Source of the DNA: Pseudomonas rhizoryzae
GTDB taxonomy: Bacteria; Pseudomonadota; Gammaproteobacteria; Pseudomonadales; Pseudomonadaceae
Assembly (NCBI RefSeq): GCF_005250615.1
Contig: NZ_SULM01000002.1
Location: 124,001-188,000, forward strand
Direction of reading: 5' to 3'
DNA: 64,000 nt
The notes below the pieces were generated by a model, which ran no database searches, was not told where the DNA came from, and saw only the letters and a list, made by a program, of their open reading frames with translations. This document shows positions 54,780 to 63,808 of this stretch, piece after piece (the stretch's first letter is position 1; each line of letters begins with the position of its first letter). A program made the position numbers and the translations under genes.

Positions 54780-56240
54780 ATGATTCCCGTCATCCTGTCC
54801 GGTGGTAGCGGCTCGCGACTCTGGCCCCTCTCGCGCAAGCTCTACCCCAAGCAGTTCCTGGCCCTGACCAGCGAACAGACCATGTTCCAGGAGACCATCA
54901 ACCGCCTGGGCTGCGAGGGCAGCATCGATTGCCCGATCATCGTCTGCAACGCCGAGCACCGTTACCTGGTGGAAGAGCAGCTCAAGGCCGTGGAGTGCAA
55001 ACCTCAGGCCCTGATCATGGAGCCCTTCGGCCGCAACACCGCACCGGCCGTGGCCATCGCCGCCATGCAACTGGTCGCCGACGGCAAGGATGACCTGATG
55101 CTGGTGCTGCCTGCCGATCACGTGATCGAGGACGAAGCCCAGTTCAAGGCCGCCCTGCAGCAGGCCGCCGCCGCCGCCGAGCGGGGCGAGATGGTGCTGT
55201 TCGGTATTCCGGCCACCGCGCCCGAGACCGGCTATGGCTACATCAAGACCGGCGCCAATGACGGCCTGCCCGAGGGCGTGGCCCGTGTCGAGCGCTTCGT
55301 CGAGAAGCCCGATGCTGTCACCGCCACCGAATACGTAGCCTCCGGCGACTACTGCTGGAACAGCGGCATCTTCCTGTTCCGCGCCAGCCGTTTCCTGGAA
55401 GAGCTGAAGAAGCACGACACCGACATCTACGACACCTGCCTGCTGGCGCTGGAGCGAAGCAGCATCGACGGCATCAACATCAGCATCGATGCCGCCACCT
55501 TCGCCGTCTGCCCGGACAACTCCATAGACTACGCGGTCATGGAAAAGACCACCCGCGCCTGCGTGGTACCCATGAGCGCTGGCTGGAACGATGTCGGTTC
55601 CTGGTCCGCCCTGTGGGACGTGCACGCCAAGGACAGCAACGGCAACGTGCTCAAGGGCGACGTCGTCCTGCATGACAGCCGCAACTGCCTGGTGCATGGC
55701 AACGGCAAGCTGGTGACCCTGGTCGGCCTGGATGACGTGGTCGTGGTGGAAACCAAGGACGCCGTCATGATCGCCCACAAGGACAAGGTCCAGGACGTCA
55801 AGAAGCTGGTCAACGCCCTCGAGAAGCAGAACCGCAACGAGGTCAAGGCGCACCAGGAAGTCTTCCGTCCCTGGGGTTCCTACGACTCCATCGACATGGG
55901 CCAGCGCTTCCAGGTCAAGCGCATCACCGTCAAGCCGGGCGCCCAGCTGTCGCTGCAGATGCACCACCACCGTGCCGAGCACTGGATCGTGGTTTCCGGT
56001 ACCGCCGAGGTCACCTGCGACGACAAGGTGTTCCTGCTGACCGAGAACCAGTCCACCTACCTGCCGATGACCTCCGTGCACCGCCTGGCCAACCCCGGCA
56101 AGGTACCGCTGGAGCTGATCGAGGTGCAGTCCGGTGGCTACCTGGGCGAGGACGACATCGTCCGCTTCGAGGACATCTACGGCCGCGTCGACACCCAGGC
56201 CCTGGAAGTCGCCAAGGCGGGCAAGGCGTCCACGCGCTAA
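54780..56240 (+). CDS. algA: Mannose-1-phosphate guanylyltransferase/mannose-6-phosphate isomerase
   Basis: A 486-aa bifunctional enzyme of the AlgA/PslB/WbpW group that makes mannose-1-phosphate-derived GDP-mannose. Nucleotidyltransferase motif LSGGSGSRLWPLSRKLYPKQ (6-25), metal/substrate site FVEKPD, and a C-terminal cupin type II PMI domain (GAQLSLQMHHHRAEHW). GDP-mannose feeds exopolysaccharide (alginate, Psl) or LPS. The gene stands alone, not in a polysaccharide operon, so which polymer it serves cannot be told. Preceded by a 44-codon ORF and followed by a strong terminator. Confidence 0.92.
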   Translation: MIPVILSGGSGSRLWPLSRKLYPKQFLALTSEQTMFQETINRLGCEGSIDCPIIVCNAEHRYLVEEQLKAVECKPQALIMEPFGRNTAPAVAIAAMQLVADGKDDLMLVLPADHVIEDEAQFKAALQQAAAAAERGEMVLFGIPATAPETGYGYIKTGANDGLPEGVARVERFVEKPDAVTATEYVASGDYCWNSGIFLFRASRFLEELKKHDTDIYDTCLLALERSSIDGINISIDAATFAVCPDNSIDYAVMEKTTRACVVPMSAGWNDVGSWSALWDVHAKDSNGNVLKGDVVLHDSRNCLVHGNGKLVTLVGLDDVVVVETKDAVMIAHKDKVQDVKKLVNALEKQNRNEVKAHQEVFRPWGSYDSIDMGQRFQVKRITVKPGAQLSLQMHHHRAEHWIVVSGTAEVTCDDKVFLLTENQSTYLPMTSVHRLANPGKVPLELIEVQSGGYLGEDDIVRFEDIYGRVDTQALEVAKAGKASTR

Positions 56241-56259
56241 GCCTCGCCTAGAGCAACAA

Positions 56260-56287
56260 ACAGACACCGGCCTAGGCCGGTGTCTGT
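56260..56287 (+). terminator. Rho-independent terminator after algA-type gene
   Basis: ACAGACACCGGCCT is the left arm of a perfect 28-bp palindrome whose right arm is AGGCCGGTGTCTGT, followed by GTTTT. It ends the GDP-mannose enzyme transcript. Confidence 0.85.
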
Positions 56288-56357
56288 GTTTTCGGCAGCC
56301 GATCGGCAAAACCGGTTAGGCTTGCCGTTTCCCTCCTTCACCATCGGACTCCGCTGC

Positions 56358-57221
56358 ATGACCGCTCCCACCCTGCTCCGCCTCGATCAACTGGACGACG
56401 CCCTGGCCAGCTACGACGGCTTCATCCTCGATCTCTGGGGCGTGCTGATCGACGGCTACGAGACCTTTCCCGGCGCCCGTGCCTGGCTGGAGCGCCGCGC
56501 GGCCGAGGGCAAGCCGGTGTGGTTCCTCAGCAACGCCTCACGCGATGCCGAGGGCATGGCCGAGGAACTGGTCAAACTGGGTGTGCCGCGTCACCTCTTC
56601 GCCGGCGTGACGACTTCCGGCCAGTTGGCCATCGATGCCTTCCTCAAGGATCCCACCTTTACCCAGGGCGGTATCTACCTGTCCGGCCCCGGTACCGGCC
56701 AGGTCGGCTGGCCCGCGGTGATCCGCGAACGCTTCGTCGACGACATCGACCAGGCGGCCATCATCCTGGGGGTCGGCAGCTTCCCGGAAGACGAGCTGGA
56801 GGCCCGCTTCGCCCCCCTGGCGGGCGCGCTCGACAAGCCCTTCCTGTGCGCCAATCCGGATCGTAACGTGGTGTCCGGGGGTCTACCCTGCTATGCGGCT
56901 GGCAAGTTGGCCGATCGCTTCGCCGAACTGGGCGGCGCGGTCACCTGGTATGGCAAACCCGATCCCTATGCCTATCGCTGCGCGGCGCGGGAGCTGGCAG
57001 AACGGGGCGCCAGTCGACTGCTGTTCGTCGGCGACTCCCTGGTGACCGACGTGCCCGGTGCGGTGGCGGCGGAGATCGATTGTCTTTGGCTGGCCGCGAC
57101 CGGGATTCACCGCGAGGCCCTGGGTCTGGAATTCAACCAGGAGCCCAGCCGCGAGGGATTGGAGGCCCTGCTGAGCCAGTATCCCGATCGCCCGTGCTAC
57201 GCGGCGGCCGGCCTGGCCTGA
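56358..57221 (+). CDS. HAD-superfamily hydrolase (TIGR01459-like)
   Basis: A 287-aa HAD subfamily IIA phosphatase: motif I with Asp in FILDLWGVLIDGYETFPGA, motif II WFLSNASRD, Lys in YGKPDPYAY, motif III LFVGDSLVTDVPGA. The second Asp of motif I is replaced (DLWGV), as in the TIGR01459 group. ATG 56358. Substrate unknown. It is followed 22 bp later by the ghrB-like gene. Confidence 0.82.
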   Translation: MTAPTLLRLDQLDDALASYDGFILDLWGVLIDGYETFPGARAWLERRAAEGKPVWFLSNASRDAEGMAEELVKLGVPRHLFAGVTTSGQLAIDAFLKDPTFTQGGIYLSGPGTGQVGWPAVIRERFVDDIDQAAIILGVGSFPEDELEARFAPLAGALDKPFLCANPDRNVVSGGLPCYAAGKLADRFAELGGAVTWYGKPDPYAYRCAARELAERGASRLLFVGDSLVTDVPGAVAAEIDCLWLAATGIHREALGLEFNQEPSREGLEALLSQYPDRPCYAAAGLA

Positions 57222-57243
57222 CCTTTCACGAGTCGAGGTATCG

Positions 57244-58218
57244 ATGAGCAAGAAGCACGTAGTGGTCTACAACCGCCTGCCCGAAAAGCTGGTGGAGCGT
57301 CTGCGCGAACACTTCACCGTCGAGGTGATTCCCTTCAGTGCCAACCTCGATCTCTTCGCCGCTTCCGCTGCCAAGGCCCAGGGCCTGATCGGCGCCAGTC
57401 GCACACTGGGCGAGAAAGAGCTGGCGATGGCCACCACCCTGGAAGCCATCGCCAGCGTCTCGGTCGGCTACGATAGCTATGACGTGGACTACCTGACGGA
57501 GCGCGGCATCCTGCTCACCAACACCCCGGACGTGCTCACCGAAACCACCGCCGATCTCGGCTTCACCCTGCTGATGAGTGCTGCCCGGCGGGTGCCGGAG
57601 CTGGATGCCTTCGTCAAGGCCGGTCTCTGGCGCAAGGGCATCGGCGAAGAACACTTCGGCACCGACATCCATGGCCGCACCCTAGGCATCGTCGGTGCCG
57701 GCCGCATCGGCGCCGCCATCGCCAAGCGTGGCCACTTCGGCTTCGACATGCCGATTCTCTATACCGCCAACAGTGCCAAGCCTGAGCTTGAAGCGCAGAT
57801 GGGTGCCCAGCGTCGCGAGCTGGACGAGTTGCTCCAGGAAGCCGACTTCGTCTGCCTGGTGGTGCCCCTCTCGGCCGCCACGGAGAAGCTCATTGGCGCC
57901 CGCGAACTGGGACTGATGAAGTCCAACGCCATCCTGATCAACCTGGCGCGCGGCGCGGTGGTCGACGAGCCAGCACTGATCGAGGCGCTGCGCAACGGCC
58001 AGATCCGCGGTGCGGGCCTCGACGTCTATACCCAGGAGCCGCTGGAGGCCTCGCCGCTGTTCGAACTGCCGAGCGTCGTCACCCTGCCGCACATCGGCTC
58101 GGCCACCCACGAGACGCGCTACGCCATGGCGGAACGGGCGGTGGACAACCTGATCGCGGCGCTCACCGGCGAGCGCCCGACCGATCTGGTCAACCCCGCG
58201 GCCCTGGAACGCCGCTAG
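57244..58218 (+). CDS. ghrB: Glyoxylate/hydroxypyruvate reductase B-type dehydrogenase
   Basis: A 324-aa D-isomer-specific 2-hydroxyacid dehydrogenase. NAD(P) site GIVGAGRIGAAIAKRG, catalytic Arg in NLARGAVVDE, Glu in YTQEPL and His in LPHIGSATHETRY. Overall it resembles E. coli GhrB, which reduces glyoxylate, hydroxypyruvate and 2-ketogluconate. It may be cotranscribed with the HAD phosphatase gene, suggesting small-acid metabolism. Confidence 0.85.
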   Translation: MSKKHVVVYNRLPEKLVERLREHFTVEVIPFSANLDLFAASAAKAQGLIGASRTLGEKELAMATTLEAIASVSVGYDSYDVDYLTERGILLTNTPDVLTETTADLGFTLLMSAARRVPELDAFVKAGLWRKGIGEEHFGTDIHGRTLGIVGAGRIGAAIAKRGHFGFDMPILYTANSAKPELEAQMGAQRRELDELLQEADFVCLVVPLSAATEKLIGARELGLMKSNAILINLARGAVVDEPALIEALRNGQIRGAGLDVYTQEPLEASPLFELPSVVTLPHIGSATHETRYAMAERAVDNLIAALTGERPTDLVNPAALERR

Positions 58219-58449
58219 GCGCTGATCGCCCACAGCCGTCCCGCACGGCGTGCCGTCTGGCCCCTGAAAGGCTATACTGCCGCGCCGCTCTCGGGTCGGC
58301 CGCCCCGGCCGGGTAGGCCTTTCTCAGTGTGTCCAGGCCACCCCTCCGACCGGGCGCTTCCGCTGCCCGGTCCGTGCGACCCGAATTGCGCGCCCGCCTC
58401 CCCACCGCCCGTGGGCGAGGCGCAAGAAACCGCCAAGAGGAGCGCGTAC
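58219..58449 (+). promoter_or_regulatory. GC-rich leader of the fumarase gene
   Basis: 231 bp upstream of fumA. A TATACT at 58272-58277 may be a -10 element without a clear -35. From there to the ATG lie about 170 bp of GC-rich sequence with many complementary segments (for example GGCCGCCCCGGCC at 58298-58310), so a structured 5' leader is likely. AAGAGGAG precedes the start. Confidence 0.35.
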
Positions 58450-59970
58450 ATGACCGTGATCAAGCAGGATGACCTGATCCAGAGCGTCGCCGACGCCCTG
58501 CAGTTCATCTCCTATTACCACCCCGTCGACTTCATCCAGGCCATGCACGAGGCCTATCTGCGCGAGGAATCCGCCGCCGCGCGCGACTCCATCGCCCAGA
58601 TCCTGATCAACTCGCGGATGTGCGCCACCGGCCACCGGCCGATCTGCCAGGACACCGGTATCGTCACCGTGTTCGCCAAGGTCGGCATGGACGTGCGCTG
58701 GGACGGCGCCACCCTGAGCCTGGACGAGATGATCAACGAGGGCGTGCGCCGCGCCTACAACCTGCCGGAAAACGTCCTGCGCGCCTCGATCCTGGCCGAC
58801 CCGGCCGGGGCCCGCAAGAACACCAAGGACAACACCCCGGCGGTGATCCACTACCAGATCGTCCCCGGCAACACCGTGGAGATCGACGTCGCGGCCAAGG
58901 GCGGCGGCTCCGAGAACAAGTCGAAGATGGCCATGCTCAACCCGTCCGACTCCATCGTCGACTGGGTACTCAAGACCGTGCCGACCATGGGCGCCGGCTG
59001 GTGCCCGCCGGGCATGCTGGGCATCGGCATCGGCGGCACCGCCGAGAAGGCCGCGGTACTCGCGAAAGAATCGCTGATGGACGAGATCGACATCCATGAG
59101 CTGAAGGCTCGCGGGCCGCAGAATCGTCTGGAAGAGCTGCGCCTGGAGATCTTCGACAAGGTCAACCAACTGGGCATCGGGGCCCAGGGCCTGGGCGGCC
59201 TGACCACGGTGCTGGACATCAAGATCAAGGACTATCCGACCCACGCCGCCTCCCTGCCGGTGTGCATGATCCCCAACTGCGCCGCCACCCGCCACGCCCA
59301 CTTCGTGCTGGACGGCTCCGGCCCCGCCGCCCTGGAGGCGCCGCCGCTGGACGCCTATCCGGAAATCGTCTGGGAAGCCGGTCCGAGTGCGCGCCGCGTC
59401 GACCTGGACACCCTGACTCCGGAAGAAGTCCAGAGCTGGCAGCCGGGCGAGACCGTCCTGCTCAACGGCAAGATGCTCACTGGTCGCGACGCCGCCCACA
59501 AGCGCATGGTCGACATGCTCAACAAGGGCGAGCCGTTGCCGGTGGACCTCAAGGGCCGCTTCATCTACTACGTCGGCCCGGTCGATCCGGTGGGCGACGA
59601 GGTGGTCGGCCCGGCTGGCCCGACCACGGCGACCCGCATGGACAAGTTCACCCGCCAGATCCTCGACCAGACCGGTCTGCTGGGCATGATCGGCAAGTCC
59701 GAGCGCGGCCCCATCGCCATCGAGGCGATCAAGGACCACAAGGCCGTCTACCTGATGGCCGTCGGTGGCGCCGCCTACCTGGTGGCCCAGGCCATCAAGG
59801 GCGCCAAGGTCCTGGCCTTCCCGGAACTGGGGATGGAAGCCATCTACGAGTTCGAGGTGAAGGACATGCCGGTGACCGTGGCGGTGGACACCCGCGGCGA
59901 GTCGGTGCACATCACCGGTCCGCAGGTGTGGCAGAAGAAGATCGCCGACAGTCTCGCCGTCGAAATCTAA
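58450..59970 (+). CDS. fumA: Fumarate hydratase class I (4Fe-4S)
   Basis: A 506-aa iron-sulphur fumarase catalysing fumarate to L-malate in the TCA cycle. Conserved segments: RPICQDTGIVTVFAKVG with the first cluster Cys, GAGWCPPGMLGIGIGG, MIPNCAATRHAHF and GRFIYYVGPVDPVGDEVVGP. The alpha and beta domains are fused in one chain, as in FumA/FumB. ATG 58450 behind GAGGAG. Terminator follows. Confidence 0.93.
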   Translation: MTVIKQDDLIQSVADALQFISYYHPVDFIQAMHEAYLREESAAARDSIAQILINSRMCATGHRPICQDTGIVTVFAKVGMDVRWDGATLSLDEMINEGVRRAYNLPENVLRASILADPAGARKNTKDNTPAVIHYQIVPGNTVEIDVAAKGGGSENKSKMAMLNPSDSIVDWVLKTVPTMGAGWCPPGMLGIGIGGTAEKAAVLAKESLMDEIDIHELKARGPQNRLEELRLEIFDKVNQLGIGAQGLGGLTTVLDIKIKDYPTHAASLPVCMIPNCAATRHAHFVLDGSGPAALEAPPLDAYPEIVWEAGPSARRVDLDTLTPEEVQSWQPGETVLLNGKMLTGRDAAHKRMVDMLNKGEPLPVDLKGRFIYYVGPVDPVGDEVVGPAGPTTATRMDKFTRQILDQTGLLGMIGKSERGPIAIEAIKDHKAVYLMAVGGAAYLVAQAIKGAKVLAFPELGMEAIYEFEVKDMPVTVAVDTRGESVHITGPQVWQKKIADSLAVEI

Positions 59971-59986
59971 GCGTCTGCTGTCAGCA

Positions 59987-60011
59987 AAAGCCCAGCCTCG
60001 TGCTGGGCTTT
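59987..60011. terminator. Bidirectional terminator after fumA
   Basis: AAAGCCCAGC pairs with GCTGGGCTTT around CTCGT, followed by TTTCG, between the convergent fumarase and nitrilase-family genes. A runs on the other side let it serve both strands. Confidence 0.85.
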
Positions 60012-60016
60012 TTCGT

Positions 60017-60901
60017 TCAGGCCTGCGGCTTCAGTACCTGCCACTGCTCTGGCCAGTCACGCCGGATGAACACCTGGCCGTTGGTCCGTACCCGCCGCAC
60101 CTCGTCCAGATCGACCTCGGCATGCAGCCACTGGCTGACTTCAGGACAGAGTGCGTCGCTCTGGGCGATCACCCCGTCAGCCGGCATGCCCCGATCCGGT
60201 GGGACGAAGAGCCCGGCCCGCCCGACGTTCTCGTCCAGCGCGGGCGACCAGGGCGCCAACCCCACCGTTGGCGCCTGCAGCACCGCGAGCTGGTTTTCCA
60301 GCGCCCGCGCCTGGGCGCCCACCCGCACCCGGTGGAAGCCGGCGACGGTATCGGTGCAACTCGGCACCAGGATCAGGTCGGCACCGGCTTCGGCCAGATG
60401 GCGGGCCAGCAAGGGGAATTCACTGTCGTAGCAGATCAGGATGCCGAGGCGGCCCAAGGGCGTGTCGAAGACGCGCAAGCCTTCGCGGCCGCCCACGATA
60501 TTCCATTCCTCCCGCTCGAAGCGGGTCATCATCAGTTTGTCCTGATGGCCCAGGCAGCCGTCGGGACCGAACAGCCAAGCCCGGTTGCGGTACCGGCCAT
60601 CGTCATCGAGGACGGGCAGCGAACCGGGTTGCAGATAGAGCTGCAGTCGGCGCGCCAGGCCCTCGCAGAGGTCGCGCCAGGCTGGCAGCAACGGCTGGAT
60701 ACCGGCGATGGAGCCCTGCAGGTCGCTGCGCTCGGCGGCCGGCAGCTGGCCGCTGAGCACCAGGCCGGCGTATTCCGGCAGCAGCAGGAGCTGGCTACCC
60801 TCGGCGGCGGCCTCTTCGCAGAGTTCGGTCAGGTGCGCGGCGTAGGCGTCCCAGGTCTCCAGCAATTCGATGGCGTATTGGCAAGCAGCCAGGCGGATCA
60901 T
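60017..60901 (-). CDS. Carbon-nitrogen hydrolase (nitrilase superfamily)
   Basis: A 294-aa hydrolase with the Glu-Lys-Cys triad: LLLLPEYAG, DKLMMTRFE and ILICYDSEFP. Subfamily typical of omega-amidases or N-carbamoyl-amine hydrolases; no membrane part. ATG 60901. It overlaps the acetyltransferase gene by 4 bp, an arrangement seen in pseudomonads where a GNAT and a C-N hydrolase act as a pair. Substrate not deducible. Confidence 0.85.
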   Translation of the reverse strand: MIRLAACQYAIELLETWDAYAAHLTELCEEAAAEGSQLLLLPEYAGLVLSGQLPAAERSDLQGSIAGIQPLLPAWRDLCEGLARRLQLYLQPGSLPVLDDDGRYRNRAWLFGPDGCLGHQDKLMMTRFEREEWNIVGGREGLRVFDTPLGRLGILICYDSEFPLLARHLAEAGADLILVPSCTDTVAGFHRVRVGAQARALENQLAVLQAPTVGLAPWSPALDENVGRAGLFVPPDRGMPADGVIAQSDALCPEVSQWLHAEVDLDEVRRVRTNGQVFIRRDWPEQWQVLKPQA

Positions 60902-61485
60902 GGCAATTCCTTGAGCCAGAAGGTCATGGGTTTGGGCGATTCGGCGACCTCGTCGAGATCCTGCCACAGGTAGTGGGTAGTCAATTCCGGATGCTCGGCG
61001 AAGCCCTGGCTGTGCCAGAGGCCGTGCAGGGGGCGATAGCCGGGCGGACGGCGCGGATGGTCGTCCGGGCGTTGCACGGCGCAGAAGGCGCACCAGCTGA
61101 AACGCCCCAGCTGACGCGCCCGCGCCTCGCGCTCGGCGAAGAAACGCCGTCCCAGCCCCTGCCCGCGATAGGCCGGCAGCAACAGCGACTCACCGAAATA
61201 ATAGATCCGCTCCACCGGCCAATCGCCCGCGCGGAAAGGCTGCTGGAATTCCGCCGTCTCGTCCGCCAGTGGCAAGGCGGTCGCCGCGCCCACCACCCGT
61301 CCGCCGTCGCGAACCAGCACGCAGAGGCTATCCGGTGTATCGGCATAGGTCTGCAGATAGCGGGACTCGTAATCCAGGGTGCCGTCGTAGAGATAGGGAT
61401 ACTCGCGAAAGACCGCGATGCGCAGCTCGGCGAGCTCGGGAATCAGCGGCGCAATGGCGCCGCCATGCAGGAGTTGGATGTCCAT
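60898..61485 (-). CDS. GNAT-family acetyltransferase
   Basis: A 195-aa GNAT enzyme: VVGAATALPL strand and the acetyl-CoA loop ESLLLPAYRGQGLGRRFF (R/Q-x-x-G-x-G). N-terminal half EYPYLYDGTLDYESRYLQTY is characteristic of this pair with the C-N hydrolase that overlaps downstream. Likely modifies an amine that the hydrolase also handles (inference). Confidence 0.85.
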   Translation of the reverse strand: MDIQLLHGGAIAPLIPELAELRIAVFREYPYLYDGTLDYESRYLQTYADTPDSLCVLVRDGGRVVGAATALPLADETAEFQQPFRAGDWPVERIYYFGESLLLPAYRGQGLGRRFFAEREARARQLGRFSWCAFCAVQRPDDHPRRPPGYRPLHGLWHSQGFAEHPELTTHYLWQDLDEVAESPKPMTFWLKELP

Positions 61486-61590
61486 GGACTCTTCTGGTTA
61501 AGCGGGAGACGTGAATGGCTATGTCGAAGCTCTGCCGGCACCCTACCATGCGTCGGCAACAGCGTTTTTTCGTCAACGACAGGAGCCGCC

Positions 61591-61992
61591 ATGACCACGA
61601 CCGACCTCATCGATGCCTACTACGCCGCCTTCAACGCCGGCGACATGGACATCTTCCTGGATCTGCTCACCGAGGATGTGGTCCACGACATCAATCAGGG
61701 TGAGCGCCAGGTAGGCAAGGCCGCCTTCGCCGCCTTCATGGTGCACATGAATCGCTGCTATCGCGAGCGCCTGACCGATCTGGTGGTGATGGCCGAGCCC
61801 AGTGGCCGGCGCGCGGCCGCCGAATTCATCATCCACGGTGAATACCTGGTCACCGATGAGGGACTGCCCGAGGCCAAGGGCCAGACCTACGAGCTGCCGG
61901 TGGGTGCCTTCTTCGAGATTCGCGACGGCAAGGTGGCGCGGGTGACCAACTACTACAACCTGAACGACTGGATCGCCCAGGTCGGCGCCTGA
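61591..61992 (+). CDS. NTF2-like (SnoaL/ketosteroid-isomerase-type) protein
   Basis: A 133-aa NTF2 fold: DLIDAYYAAFNAGDMDIFLDLL then VVHDINQGERQVGKAAFAAFM and a C-terminal VTNYYNLNDWIAQV. AGGAG precedes ATG 61591. Many family members are small-molecule binders or cyclases; no catalytic assignment is possible. Confidence 0.8.
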   Translation: MTTTDLIDAYYAAFNAGDMDIFLDLLTEDVVHDINQGERQVGKAAFAAFMVHMNRCYRERLTDLVVMAEPSGRRAAAEFIIHGEYLVTDEGLPEAKGQTYELPVGAFFEIRDGKVARVTNYYNLNDWIAQVGA

Positions 61993-62066
61993 CGTCCGTC
62001 AGCCGGCGGGAGCGCCGCGTGGCGTCCGGGGTCGCATGCAGACCATCCCTGACTCCGGAGGCTTCC

Positions 62067-62435
62067 ATGCCCACCCTTCCCAGTGATTCCGTCTGCAGCC
62101 TGGCGCCCGTGTTCGCCATCCAGCCCGATCAGCTCGAGGCGTTCAAGCGCCTGGGAGAGGCCATGTTGCAGCGGACTCGCAACGAGCCCGGCTGCCTCTA
62201 CTACGGCTTCTGCTACGACGGCACCACGGCGCGCTGCCGCGAGGGCTATCGCGATGCCCAGGCGCTGCTGGCGCACCTGGACAATGTCGGCGATCTGCTC
62301 GAACAGGCCCAGGCCATCGCCACCCTGGAGCGCTTCGAGGTGTTCGGTGCAGCCGATCAGCTCGAGCAGCTACGCGAACCTCTGGCGGCGTTGAACGCCC
62401 GCTTTTTCGTCATGGCCGCAGGCTTCCGCCGCTAG
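62067..62435 (+). CDS. Antibiotic-biosynthesis-monooxygenase-domain protein
   Basis: A 122-aa ABM-type dimeric alpha/beta barrel: LAPVFAIQPDQLEAFKRL, TRNEPGCLYYGFCYDG, with a C-terminal helix. GGAGG precedes ATG 62067. These small proteins include heme-degrading and quinone-type monooxygenases; lacking specific residues I cannot choose. The 3' end overlaps the convergent acyltransferase gene by 26 bp. Confidence 0.75.
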   Translation: MPTLPSDSVCSLAPVFAIQPDQLEAFKRLGEAMLQRTRNEPGCLYYGFCYDGTTARCREGYRDAQALLAHLDNVGDLLEQAQAIATLERFEVFGAADQLEQLREPLAALNARFFVMAAGFRR

Positions 62436-63714
62436 CCTGGGACGGCTTATGCGGCGGCGCCAACCGTGGCAGCAGCACGGCGAGGATGCGCTTGCGGGTC
62501 GGCACCACCAGCCGCTCCTGGAACAGCACGCAGAGCACCACCACCAGCAACAGGAATAGCCAGTACCACTCGATAGAGTTGGTCTGGGCGCCGGCGGCGG
62601 CAATGCAGGTCTGCCAATTGCCGCTCAAGCAGGCCTTGGGATCGCCGCCGAGCAGTTTTTCCAGCGTCATGTAGATGCCCGACAGGGGGACGTGCAGGGC
62701 GAACATCGATAGCGACGCCCCACCCAGGCGGGGCGACCAATGGCGGATGCGCGCGTTGGCCGGCTCCTGGGCCAGCGCCGCCAGGTACACCAGGATCAGC
62801 TGCGAGGGCAGGAACAGGCCGTTGTGGAAGAGGAAATACCAGAACTTGGGCCCATGGGTGAAGAGCGCCGTCCCCACGGCGAAGCTCAGTACCAGATAGC
62901 TCGCCAGCAGCACCCGCTGCCGCTCGGAGGGCGTCCAACCTCGCTCGTGCTGACGCCGGAAAATGGCGTAGAGCAGGATGCCGGCGAGGAATTCCGGTAG
63001 TCGCAGCAGCGGTACGCGCTGCAACAGCCCGGTGAAGGGCATGCCGTAGTTCTGGTGGATGATCACCAACAGCGGTGGGATCAGGTAGAGCACCCAGATC
63101 AACAGCAACAGCTGCCAGGGTCTTTCGCTGGTCATCAGCCGCGGGGCCAGCTTGGGAAAGGTCAGATAGAAGAAGAACAGCGCCGAGATCGACCACAGCG
63201 GCGCATTGAAGGTCAGGTAATAGGGATTCCAGGCCTGCAGCATGCACAGCTGAAGTACCGCATTGAAGGCCAGCTCCAGGTTGCCCATGAAATGTTGGAA
63301 CAACTCGGGATTGGTCCGCGCCAACGCCTCGTTGGTGTCGAACACCACGAAGCGCACGCTGGCAGTGGCCGCCTCCGGCTGAATGCCCAGGCTGCCGATC
63401 CAGGTCACCACGGCCATCGACAGCAACAGCGCGAAGATATGGATCGGATAGAGGTTGGCGAATCTCTTGATCAGGAAACTACGGGCCGGCTCGCGCAGGC
63501 TGCCGCGCCCACAGTAGACGTGGGCGAGCAGGAAGCCGGAAAGCACGAAGAAGGTACTGGTGGCGAAGAAGCCCATGCTGGTGATCTCGTCCAGCAGGGG
63601 GATGGTCTTGCGCTCCGGGTAGAAATGGATGGTGTGGTAGACCACCACATAGAAACCCATCAGGAACCTGAGCCACTCCAGACCGATGAAGCGGTGTTTA
63701 TCTAAAGTCTGCAC
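62410..63714 (-). CDS. Acyltransferase 3-family membrane protein
   Basis: A 434-aa integral membrane protein with about 10 helices: FIGLEWLRFLMGFYVVVYH (the conserved His), FFATSTFFVLSGFLLAHVY, RFANLYPIH and FALHVPLSGIYM. AT3 proteins O-acylate cell-surface sugars. A large periplasmic loop contains two Cys (ACLSGNWQTC). It stands alone, so its target (LPS, exopolysaccharide or other) is unknown. Confidence 0.85.
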   Translation of the reverse strand: MQTLDKHRFIGLEWLRFLMGFYVVVYHTIHFYPERKTIPLLDEITSMGFFATSTFFVLSGFLLAHVYCGRGSLREPARSFLIKRFANLYPIHIFALLLSMAVVTWIGSLGIQPEAATASVRFVVFDTNEALARTNPELFQHFMGNLELAFNAVLQLCMLQAWNPYYLTFNAPLWSISALFFFYLTFPKLAPRLMTSERPWQLLLLIWVLYLIPPLLVIIHQNYGMPFTGLLQRVPLLRLPEFLAGILLYAIFRRQHERGWTPSERQRVLLASYLVLSFAVGTALFTHGPKFWYFLFHNGLFLPSQLILVYLAALAQEPANARIRHWSPRLGGASLSMFALHVPLSGIYMTLEKLLGGDPKACLSGNWQTCIAAAGAQTNSIEWYWLFLLLVVVLCVLFQERLVVPTRKRILAVLLPRLAPPHKPSQASGGSLRP

Positions 63715-63808
63715 TAAGGCGTTACTCGTCTGGCCTCGTCCGCTGGACGCTAGGTCCGGCCCATGGCGCCGGGCCGGTTATGTTACCCGTACCTGACAGC
63801 CGGGGCTG

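Noticed and set aside
54780-56240. Part of an alginate or Psl biosynthesis operon
   Set aside because: No other polysaccharide gene is adjacent and a strong terminator follows. Only the enzyme activity can be called.
58324-59910. 528-codon minus-strand frame over fumarase
   Set aside because: The plus strand encodes a full class I fumarase with all motifs.
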